Below the pieces are notes generated by a model, which ran no database searches, was not told where the DNA came from, and was given only the letters and a program-made list of their open reading frames with translations. A program made the translations under genes and the position numbers. This document shows positions 40,217 to 50,500 of a stretch of 64,000 nt of DNA, piece by piece. The stretch is taken from the NCBI RefSeq assembly GCF_037392515.1, contig NC_090291.1, positions 39,393,001-39,457,000 of the forward strand. The letters run 5' to 3'. This DNA comes from Haliotis asinina. Taxonomy: Eukaryota > Mollusca > Gastropoda > Lepetellida > Haliotidae. Position 1 is the stretch's first letter; the number at the start of each line of letters is the position of its first letter.

Positions 40217-40236
40217 TCACGTGAGTGTCACGTGAC
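40217..40236. promoter_or_regulatory. Pair of E-boxes, one a CLEAR-type decamer
   Basis: TCACGTGA (40217-40224) and GTCACGTGAC (40227-40236). The two CACGTG cores start 11 bp apart. The second fits the palindromic TFEB/MiT (CLEAR) motif. Confidence 0.45.
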
Positions 40237-40239
40237 AGA

Positions 40240-41225
40240 ACAGATTCAGGCTGTGGTCGAGATGTGTACACACATCTGCCTATGAGTACACGTATATGCT
40301 GAACTAGATATATTTTGCATTCTGCTATAGACTGAACAGTTTATGTCTGTCATTCGATGGGCTCTCGCGCAGCTGCACCTACTCGGCGCGGCAGTCTACA
40401 TTACACACAACGTAATATCAATACTACAGTTCTGCCTGAGGTACGATGTAGGTTGCGGAATTGGCCGAGATGTCCCGAGTGAGTTTTTGCGGCTTTCTAC
40501 GAACGAGTCGAGCAAGACTGCAAGATTTCCAGCTTAAACCAAGTTGCACCTGTATATATTCGTGTGCATACAAATGGCCTCACGTTGTTTGTGTATGCTG
40601 TACGACCTTCGAGATGCCATTCGTTCTCCTTCGTTGAATCGAAACATTTTAAACATCGTTCTGAAAAGTTCAAGGACTATGACTTTCATATTTCACAGAG
40701 CAAATCGGGTGTGGTAAACATCAGCTAAATGCACAGTCATATTGAATGTACAGAATCCTTGGAAACAGTGTGGTCGTCTTTAAGGACGTTTATTTGGGGT
40801 GTCGGTAGCTTTCACTTTCGTGTGAATAGCACGCAAGGCAACTTTAAATATTTTTATTCTGAAAACACACACACACAAGAAAAAAAACAACAACAAAAAA
40901 CAACAACAACAACAACACACAAAAAAAGTATGTCATGCCGTTGAATGAACTGTATGAATCGGGGAAGCAGGATCTGGGTCATGGCTAATTATATTTCCTT
41001 TATGTTAACACTTAGTATTTACTCCTAGTATTGATTTTCTGTTGCAATAATAGTACCCCACCCAAGCCCCGTGCAAAATTCACCTTTGACTCGAATTATC
41101 CGTGGAACATCTCCAAGCTATGATCGTATTGAACACCTTTGCAGGGAACCCTGGTGCGTTCAAGGGGCACGGGAAGACCCTCAGGTTTATCTAGACAAGA
41201 GCATCATGCTTATATTGTCTGTCAA
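40240..41225. other. Non-coding, with an A/CA-rich run
   Basis: A-rich and CAA-rich run at 40866-40930. No gene recognised. Confidence 0.4.
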
Positions 41226-41233
41226 CAATGATC

Positions 41234-41340
41234 TTCCAGCCGCGGTGGCTGAGTGGGTTCGATAGCTGACTCTGTGTGCTGGAGATTAGGTGCCTCACTT
41301 TGAGAGCATTATTTCGAATCCTGGATGGAACTCAATCTCC
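41234..41340 (+). repeat. tRNA-Leu/Ser-like repeat
   Basis: GCGGTGGCTGAGTGGGTT (A-box arm of class II tRNA type), a long variable segment and TTCGAATCCTGGATGG. It is probably a tRNA-derived repeat rather than a working tRNA gene, as the stems do not pair well. Confidence 0.4.
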
Positions 41341-41733
41341 GAAAGTACTAGAGTGTGTACTGAGAAAGTGCACATGTTGAAAATGAACTCATTCAAACAC
41401 ACGTTATCGTACCAAATGCCTTTTGTGACGTTTCTGTCGGTTTCTACGGAGTAAATGAACAGGTGCATAGCTGGTCGACGCCCACAGTCGGCATCAGTTA
41501 GCACCAGCTGAAGTCCCTATACTTTCCACGATCCACTTTCATAACTGCGTTTGTGTGACTACGGCACACAACCGAGTGACATCATACACGTTGCATATCC
41601 TGAGGTCGCAACAAATATAGATAAGCTTATGACATGCAGGTTGACAAACTTTGCAAAACTGAATATTTCCCCTAGACATATGTGAATAGCTTATAATCTG
41701 AAACAAATATATTTCTTAACTCCTCATGTTGAC

Positions 41734-41895
41734 GGGCGGCGTGGCCTAGTGACTGAAGCCTTACCTCATCACGCCGATGACTCGGGTTCGATTCCCAACA
41801 TGGATACAATGTGTGAAACTCATTTCTCGCGTCTCCCGCCGTGATGCTGCTGGAATATTGCTAAAAACGGCGTAAAACGACACTCGCCCTGTCAC
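41734..41895 (+). mobile_element. SINE family B, full length
   Basis: GGGCGGCGTGGCCTAGTGAC head, GGTTCGATTCCC B box and GGCGTAAAACGACACTCGCC tail. Confidence 0.85.
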
Positions 41896-41899
41896 TCAT

Positions 41900-42780
41900 C
41901 TATGTGGAATTCAGGGTTGTACTAATGGAGACGATTAACCTGGTTTGGCTCACTTCATCTGGGAAATATACATAAGACGATTCAAAACATAATTCATTGC
42001 AATAACTACAAATTCAGCAGAACCAGTTGTGTTCCGAAAATGAGCTAGGTAATATTGGGAGGCGACTTCGACAGTTTGGTTTAATTTTAACATATTCCAC
42101 TTTTTAAACTCTAAACGAATAGGGTGACCTATATATGTGATAAAGAATGCTCTTAAGTTATATTACTGTCATATATATGTATATCATATTAATAATGATA
42201 AGATTGGACAGAATCTATTACATTTTGGGACGTTTATACAAAAGTGACATACAGTTTCTGAATGGTATATAACAAACCTTTTTAATTTCAGTAACATAGT
42301 AAAGAATAGAACATTGAAACCTATACCAAAATGATTGCATTGGAAAAGTAGGTACATGTAGACTGATAAACAAACACAACACCGAAACTACAAATTAGGT
42401 TAAATCAAAAAGAAGATATTCTCCAAAAGGAATGTAACAATGGCTGAGGAAACATATGTCGACCCGCCGGGCGTTGACACACGACCACAGCGCTCAACCA
42501 CCCATACGCACTACATGGCTTCTCACCATGGAATATCGGATGGAATGTATATATAGAAACAGAAAACAGGTCTCGGGGACTGGCCATGCGTATTGGAACA
42601 GTATTTATTGTTATACTCGGACTGTGACCCTTCGTGGGTCAAGGAGATGTGTTAATAGATGTATGTCAGGTGTAGCTGAAGTTTTGATACAGTAGACGGT
42701 CGTTGGTACATACTGTTTGTGACAGTATATATGTCTGCGTAGTCGAGGGATGAAGCATTCGTTTACAGCTGCTTGACGTG
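41900..42780. other. Non-coding AT-rich stretch
   Basis: Nothing recognised. Confidence 0.4.
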
Positions 42781-42809
42781 TAGCACACAATGACAGATGG
42801 AAGTGATCA

Positions 42810-42955
42810 CGAGACACTCACTCATGCAAACACACACTTTCACACGCAGGCACTCTCTCTCTTTCTCTCTCTCTCTCTCATGCACGCGAACACTCAGACA
42901 GACACACACTCGCACACAGAGACCAGATTTCGCCCACTCACAAACACACAAACAT
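42810..42955. repeat. CA and CT microsatellite cluster
   Basis: ACACACTTTCACACGC, a CTCTCTCTTTCTCTCTCTCT run and further CACACA blocks. Confidence 0.9.
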
Positions 42956-43029
42956 ATTGGTGTGTATTCTACCTCAGTCTCTTAGCCTTGTATAGTACTC
43001 TTCTCCCCAACCTTTACTACATACCATGA

Positions 43030-43175
43030 CTCTAGATGTAGCAAGTCTAGATTTTCCACGAATTCACGTAGTGAAACCCCGATTTAAAATAATCTCAACT
43101 TGTTTAAATTTAAAGACATGTTTGTTTCTATCAAAAGCGTATATTTAGTGACTGAGCTCAACTGGATGTGAAAGC
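43030..43175 (+). repeat. Family D repeat
   Basis: GTAGCAAGTCTAGATTTTCC start, TTTGTTTCTATCAAAAGCGT middle and TATTTAGTGACTGAGCT end, as at 35945. Confidence 0.5.
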
Positions 43176-43534
43176 ACTGTTTCCTATAACTGTGGAAACT
43201 ACTTTCCTTCCTTCTAGCAGGTGTGTGGTCGGATTTAGAAGTTGTCATGGTAACCTGTTGTCGATCGCGACAATTCTGTCATGTTTTGACAGTGACTGAC
43301 ATTGTCATGGCTCTCAGGCGACGATGGACTCATTCTAAACCAGATGTTGATAGACTTGATAGGGTTAAGCAGTTGTATAATTTGATAACCTATTGATACT
43401 ATTGTAATCTCCATATTATGCACACACGTGTAGGCATCGTTAATAATTCAAGGTTAAGCGGGGATCATGATAATTTTTATGGAGAAGCATGAGCAGTGTT
43501 CCCTACCCCCATACCCACCCTCCCCGCCTTCCTC

Positions 43535-43680
43535 AACTCACACACACACACTCACCAAAACAAAAAAAAACCAAAAAAAAAAAAAAAAAACCAAAAAAAA
43601 AAAAAAAACCAAAAAAAACCCCCCAAAAAACCCAAAAAACCAAAAAACAATAATAGCAATCTCCCCAAAAAACAAACTTA
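43535..43680. repeat. CA microsatellite followed by an A/C homopolymer-rich tract
   Basis: CACACACACAC, then runs of A interrupted by CC or CCCC. Confidence 0.9.
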
Positions 43681-43689
43681 AAGTAAGTG

Positions 43690-44540
43690 ACTCTCCCCAC
43701 CCTCCATGTTCTGCATGTCACAAATCAGTATTGACCCCTGTTCCATGTTGCACATGATATGTATTGGGTCATATTATTATATACAAAACTGATGACCCCC
43801 ACTTCCCCAGAAAAAATGGGTAAACCCACCTTTACTTAATCATTAAAACACCCCACCCCCACCCCGCCCTCTTCTTTCACACACACCTTATAGTCTCTCT
43901 CATCGGCGATAACTATAATTAATATTGTCATATTTAAAACTATCATATCCTAATGTGAAAGTAGATGCTCAGGCAAATTGTTAATAACTTTCATGACATT
44001 GATTCTTATTACATAACCCAATACATTTCTGGTCAATGGAACCAATCTATTATGTAATAAAAGTTCTAGACCACACCGTTTATCTTAATACAAATTTCTT
44101 TTCGCAACGCCAAAGGGATATCGATCAGTATCGATTGTCAGCGGGATAGCTGTCGCTTACAAACTGACGTCGTCAGAGCGTCATGGTGACGATCATATTA
44201 TTGGTTGAGTAGACATATACGGAATTATTCAAGCGACATGGCGCACCCGCCGACCAGACATAGCAGTCAGTCAGCTGTATTTATAACCGATCTGTCATAT
44301 ACATATATCGATCTGCAATCGACACGTGCTTGTTTCAGCGTTACTCTCTACGGTATGTGTCTGTTGAAAGTGAAGATTTTGGTTCATGCACATATATTTG
44401 ACTGCAGATGGTGGATATCTAAATACACCTGTCTGTGATTTTGTGTGTAACTTTTTAGTAGATGATTAAAACACAAACTGCACGATCCCTAGTCGAGATT
44501 TCATGTGTCGATTTCATTTTCGTTTGAGCTGTCAGTGAGT
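43690..44540. other. Non-coding stretch
   Basis: Nothing recognised. Confidence 0.4.
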
Positions 44541-44547
44541 GAAAACA

Positions 44548-44612
44548 TTTAAAATAACCCGCGTCGTAATATTGCTGAAATATTAAAACGGCGTAAAATT
44601 ATTCACTCAGTC
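44548..44612 (+). mobile_element. SINE tail fragment
   Basis: CGTCGTAATATTGCTGAAAT then ACGGCGTAAAATTATTCACT. Confidence 0.6.
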
Positions 44613-44619
44613 GGAAAGC

Positions 44620-45670
44620 ATGTTATTCTCTGTTTCAAAATGTATATCATTTCCAAAAAATATGCAAATCAACTTAAGCCCCACCCCACCCACCTCCTTC
44701 TTTCCCCATCAACCCCTTCAGAGTTACGTAACCTGACTGTAGTTTCGATGGCGGACGAGAGTGAAGCAAACGACTCCTTGGCAGCATTTAATTGCTCGGC
44801 ATTAGTCAACCACAAGTTTTTAAGGAATGAATTTGGTGTCCCGTGTAAGACTAACCACAAGTCTTTTATATGCAGTGCCTAAGATAGTACTAAAAGACCA
44901 TACGTTTATTCGTTCTATTAAGACATACAGTCTCAGATTCTATCTTGCAAGATGACACCCGTCATCACCTGTGACATTGTACTTGTGCATAAGGCAGTAG
45001 ACTTGCACAAGTTTGTATGGTAATAATTGATATTTGTAAATGAAAAGTTCTGAAAAAAATAAGTAACATACTGCAAGGCGCCTAAACACACCTCTTTAAG
45101 AGATAGAATTGCTAAACAGACATAGGCATAGCTTTCAGTCGAACCTCGCAGCAAGGCTAATTATACACCTTAAGTCATTGTGATGGTAACCTTCATTTGC
45201 CGACTCGACGCTTACCTGTATACAACATCGGGCGATGTACGTAACATGCTAGTCGATAATAACTCGTCATAAACCTGTTGATGCATACTCCTCACATGGC
45301 TCGACCTGAGCGTTGTCATCCAACCAAAACTAACAGCTCACTGCATGATTGATTCGTACGTTCTCAAAGGGATGCATTGTGACATATGCAAAACATGTTT
45401 GTTGTTGACTGCTAATAACAGCCAGGTGTACGTAGACCACGTATTGTATTCAAGGCATACGTGTGGTATACATGAGAACGACTGTGTGTGTTACAAGAGT
45501 AATTACTGTGCCAGCTCCGACCGGTGCCATTGTTCAGTTACGTGGGTCAGAGGTCAGCCAAATCAAACGTCCTCGCAGGGTTCGAGACCAAAAATGACTT
45601 TAGTATGTCAAGTCCGATTGGTGACCCAGCTGTGCTGAGTTGCTGTCTTGAGCACCCCGAATTCTACATC
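44620..45670. other. Non-coding stretch with two small open frames
   Basis: ATGGCGGACGAGAG at 44749 opens a 44-codon frame in strong start context. A 97-codon Cys-rich frame lies at 45345-45638. Neither has a recognised family. Confidence 0.3.
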
Positions 45671-45683
45671 GGTTGGTTAGAAT

Positions 45684-45940
45684 GAGTTTAGTTTTACGCC
45701 GCAGTCAGCAATATTCCAGCTATATGCCGTCGGTCTGTACATAATCAAATCTGTACCAGACAATCCAGTGATCAATAACATGAGCATCGATCTGCGCGAC
45801 TGGTAATCGATGACAAGTGTCAACCAAATCAGCGAACCTGACCACCCGATCCCGTTAGTCGCCTATTACGACAAGCATATTCGGTTTGGGGGGCAGGTAT
45901 GGGTTGCTGAAGTCCTATTGCACCCGGATCTTTACGGGTC
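45684..45940 (-). mobile_element. SINE family A, full length with target duplication
   Basis: Flanks CGGTTGGTTAGAAT (45670-45683) and CGGTTGGTTCGAAT (45941-45954) differ at one base. A small extra segment (TTCGGTTTGGGGGGCAGG) sits before the GGTTGCTGAAG part. Confidence 0.9.
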
Positions 45941-46107
45941 CGGTTGGTTCGAATCCCCGATTATGGCTGTAGGTTTGGTATCTCCGTACCCCAGGTTTAC
46001 AGCAAAGTGGTCGACTTCTACCACGTACACTACTTCGTGTTTTAAGCCTACATTGAGTTGACAGCCTGTAATTTAAGTGGCATACTCTTCAAAGCGGCGT
46101 TTTGGAC

Positions 46108-46258
46108 GCGAAGGGCTTGCTTAGTGATTAAAGCGTCCGCTTGCGACGTCGAGGACCCACGTTCAACCCACACATAGGTAAAATGTATGAAAGCCATTCA
46201 TGATGCTCGCAAATATGACAGGAATATTGCTAAAATAGGTATAAAACCACACTTAAAG
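46108..46258 (+). mobile_element. SINE family B, diverged
   Basis: GCTTGCTTAGTGATTAAAGC head, ACGTTCAACCC B box remnant and GGAATATTGCTAAAATAGGT tail side. Confidence 0.75.
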
Positions 46259-46302
46259 ACTTCAAAGCGGTGTTGAACGTCCGCCGGAATATTTCTGAAA
46301 AC

Positions 46303-46472
46303 GCAGGGGCGGTGAGGTAGCCCAGTGGTTAAAGCGTTCGCTCCTCACGCCGAAGACCCGTGTTCGATTACCCACATAGGTATATTGTGTAACACCTATT
46401 TCTAGTGTTCCCCCATCGCGATATTGTGGAATGTTGCTAAAAACGCCTTTCAAATCAACTCACTCACTCACT
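46303..46472 (+). mobile_element. SINE family B, full length
   Basis: GGGGCGGTGAGGTAGCCCAG head and CAACTCACTCACTCACTCG tail. Confidence 0.85.
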
Positions 46473-46479
46473 CGTGCGA

Positions 46480-46880
46480 CTGACGGTTTTCACATGATGA
46501 AAGTCTTTTGGGATGGAAAGATAGGTGAGCGGTGAAACGTAAGAAAAATCTGGAATATTACAATTACATGTCAAGATATGGAACTCTGCACAAAGTACTA
46601 CGGCTACTGACCATGGGTCAGAATATCGGGCCATATATCAGACCCTATCCAGACATAGCCTTTCACGATGTCAGTAGTATGTTATTGGACAGAATAATTG
46701 GTTCCTACACCAGACATTGAATTTTACGATGCCAACGAAGTAAGATGCGGTCAGCAGACAGAACTACTTTAACTTAACATCAGCTGACCTCCCAGCAAGA
46801 ACATTCGAGTTTCTGGTCGATCCGTTAAGTCTGGTATTGACCAGACTGCCCACACATACGTCACATGTCTGATCAGGGCC
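46480..46880. other. Non-coding stretch upstream of the UNC93A-like gene
   Basis: Nothing recognised up to the motif cluster that follows. Confidence 0.4.
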
Positions 46881-46948
46881 CGCCATATTGTGAGTAAGGC
46901 CACTAGCGAACTGATTTCATGAACACCGCAGAGGTCAGGTGTAGGTCA
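46881..46948 (+). promoter_or_regulatory. Motif cluster with YY1-like site and perfect DR5
   Basis: CGCCATATTG (46881-46890, YY1-like). AGGTCA at 46932-46937 and 46943-46948 are separated by GGTGT, a direct repeat with 5-bp spacing as bound by retinoid receptors. It lies about 570 bp upstream of the UNC93A-like start codon. Confidence 0.4.
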
Positions 46949-46949
46949 G

Positions 46950-47500
46950 CACCACTGGTAACTGAAAACAACGGTGTAAAGCAGTGCTTGGTGTGGGCCG
47001 AGTCGGTCCGCTCATTTATTTATTTATTTTACAAAGATGGAGGCTGGGAAAGAAGAGTGTGGGGCCATAATGTACAGCCTCCCTTGTTGCTGCCCTATCC
47101 AACAACCGCCACCCCCCCCCCCCCCTCCGCCTACCCCACCCCCCACCCCCTCCGATTCCTTACTACACTGCTCTCAACTCCCAATGCCCGAACCATTCTA
47201 CAGAGAGGGGCCTTTTTGTTTTATGAGTGCTCTTGACCATATAAGTATCACTTTAGGACATCACTTTGAGCTTAGAGAGACGCACGGTTTGGAAGACCGA
47301 AATGTGATGCCAGTGGTACGCCATTCTTAGTTATTAATATTATTATGTTAGTGCCTGTTATTTAATGATTCGCAACCCAGAAGAATTTATCACTGTATCC
47401 ATATAGTAGACTGGTTTCTGTAGGTCAATAAACAAACGGATAACGTGTGCTCCCCGTTAACGAGGCTAACACACTGACCGCAGGCTATAACTATGTTTCA
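46950..47500. other. Upstream flank of the UNC93A-like coding exon, with a C-rich tract
   Basis: C-rich run with CCACCCC words at 47105-47155. Ends at the splice acceptor TATGTTTCAG (47492-47501). Confidence 0.5.
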
Positions 47501-47511
47501 GATTCTGCAAT

Positions 47512-50500
47512 ATGGTGGCGGGAAAGACGTGTGATGGTCAGAGTCTGACGTCACGAACGGTGACCGTTGCCACTGACAACGGCAGATTGGCTCCAGAAAC
47601 AGACGTCAGTAAACAAAGGTCATCGCGGGTTGAAATGCCAGACATCGATAGAAGTGACGATTGTTCCGATGTGTGTAACAAATCAGAGGACAACAACCAG
47701 CACAGCAATATGGCGGTGTCTTCGAATGGTCCTGTACACACATCACACGACAAGAAGCAAGACAACGTACACCCAGACCCCTTCAGCAATAGCGATTACA
47801 CCGACTCAGTCGGCAGTGCAGACAGTACAAAGTTCTTGCTGCCTCTGAAAGACAAAGACAATGACTCCATCGTTCACGACTGCGCTCAGCCAAGCCACGA
47901 TATTTCTGTTTCCCCAAAGATCTCCATCAACGATGTTGTGATAGACTGCTACGAAAATAGGAATTATACAGACTCCGTAACGTCTCACTTTTCCGCAAGT
48001 CAGCCTCTTCTCAACACAACGGACAACATCCGTAACTTCGTCAAAGAAGTAGAGACCCCCGTCCTTGGTCTCATCGACCACCCGGGGTTTATGTCCTCGC
48101 AGAGAGATCTCTCAAGCACAAGCAACATCACCTTCGCCTGTCAAAAAGCCTTGAAGTACCTTCAGGATGAACGGGTTGCTAGCTCTCTTCTCCTACCCGG
48201 AAGCGCCAAGGACGTGTCGAAGCTGCCTCCAGAAGAGGGGAATGGTCCTTACGATGTTGACCACAACATCGTTCCAAGCGGGCGCCACACACGCAACCTA
48301 ATAGCCCTCAGTGTTAGCATAACCATGGCTTTCATCGCCAGCGGAACTCTCCGCAACCTCCAGACGAGTCTGAACCATGAAGGAGGCGTTGGAGTAATAT
48401 CTCTGGCTATGACCTTCATGGGGTTCATGATTGGAAGCGTATTCAGCCCGTTCCTTGTCCAGAACTTTCACCCCTACCGCTCCCTTCTTGTAGCCATGCT
48501 CCCCTACCTTCTGTACATAGCCGCCAACTTCTACCCAGCAATGTGGCTTATGACCCCAGTCTCCTTACTGTGGGGGGTAAGCTTTGCATTGATGTGGAAC
48601 GCTATGAGTACCTATATTACCTTTCTGGCCAAGGGCTACTCCGAGAAAAAGAAACAAGATTACGAAATTGTCCTCAGTCGATTTTTCGGCATCTTCTATC
48701 TTGTATGGCAACTGTACATGATCTTTGGCAATCTCATTGCCTCCCTCGTCCTCACATACGCCAACCCTGCTGGGGCTACCGCTTCTAGTGTCACGTCCAA
48801 CTATTCAATTACTAATCAGACACTAACCAACCAATCCACATATTCCTTCCCCAATGAGTCTGTGATACTAAACTCTTCATCTCCGCCATCCCATTTGCTG
48901 TGCGGAGCGAATTACTGCCATCATTACACCATCAGCAGTACAGGATCGACTGACAATTCATTTGCCAAGTATGTTCTTTATGGCGTGAACGCGGGAGTCA
49001 TGTTGTTGGCGGTTCTTATCGCCTTCTTCCTCTTGGAACCCCTTAACAGTCGGCTTTTTAGTGCCACCATATCATGCAACGTTGTCAAGACGCAGATTGT
49101 CTCCCTTGGCAGGTTCGCCTTGAACCGAAAGTTCCTGTTGCTATGCCCGCTTCTCCTGTTCAGCCAATTGCAGGCGGCCTTCGCGAGTGGTGAAATTGCA
49201 AAGGTGAGCTGTCACTTTTCTTTGCTGTTGTCATAGAGTCAGCGAGTAAGTGAGTGACACAAGTCATAATTATTTCATAGAAAACAAATGGGACGGTAGG
49301 GTAGCCTAACGTTCGCTCGTGACGTCGAAGTCCCGGGTACGATTCTCAACATGGGTGCAATATGTGATGCCCATTTCTGGTGTCTCCCGCCGTGATATTG
49401 CTGGAATATTGCCAAAAAACTGCGTAAAACTAAAACCACTCACTCAAAAGAAATAACGGTAAATACAGGCAACAGCCCTGGTATTTCCAATCATGGTAAA
49501 ATAATAATTATTTTTAAAGAAATATTTGAATAAATACGGTAGTGTATTTATGAAGGCATGAAATGATCTTCGATGAATGCAATGATATCTTCTTGCATCT
49601 ATTTCTTAAGGCATTTGTGACGTGCCCAGTGGGAGTTCATATGGTTGGGTACACCCTCATCTGTATGGGTGTATCGGGAAGTCTTAGTGCTTACCTAAGC
49701 GGGTGGCTGTGCAGATACGTGGGCCGGACTGTTATGATCGGATCAGGTACGTTCCTTATTGTATTTCCTTTATTGTATAATGTAGGGTTAATTGTACTTC
49801 GCTCCATAATTGTTTGATAAACGCTTCATTTGGTAACGTGGAGCTGCATCAGCAGAATTTAGATTATTTCATTCATCATTATGTATAAACTGTAACTTGA
49901 TGTTCTCTATTAATCACCATCTTTTTCCTCCCGGATCGTGTCTTCACTAGTTGAATGACACCTGCATATTATCATTAATTCAGTTTCAGAAATAAAGAAA
50001 TATTAATTCCACAGAATCAACGTGAGAAGTTTATGAAGACAATGAAACTTTACAACAGAGGTTGCGAAACAATCTCTAAGACGAAAAAAACATTCTCTCA
50101 TCATGATCGAAATTCCAAAAATCAAATCACAGAACTCGAATTTCGAAAAATATTTAAAAATTAAATATCATTCCACGTCCTTCATTTTGCATCGCCAAGG
50201 ATAGCTGGCTTGCTACCCCTTCGTGGTGGTGATTCAATATGGCCGCCTACATGGCCGCCATTAGCATCACCAGACTCAGCCCTTGTTTGGGCTGGCGGGC
50301 TAGTTATCCGCCTTCCCATGTATCAGACAATGCATATGCTATGTTCCTGTTTCAGTCTCTTGAATTTAGGTTTGGTATATCACCACAAGACACCATTGTA
50401 AGAATCCTTTCTCCATGCTGAGTGCGACTATCAAATTAAGTCTTCCACCCATCATGTCTCTCGTTAACCGAAAAGTCCCCCGTCAGTGACGTCAAAAGGG

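Noticed and set aside
41234-41340. Functional tRNA-Leu/Ser gene
   Set aside because: A-box and B-box words are good, but acceptor and T-stem pairing is poor and the body looks like a repeat.
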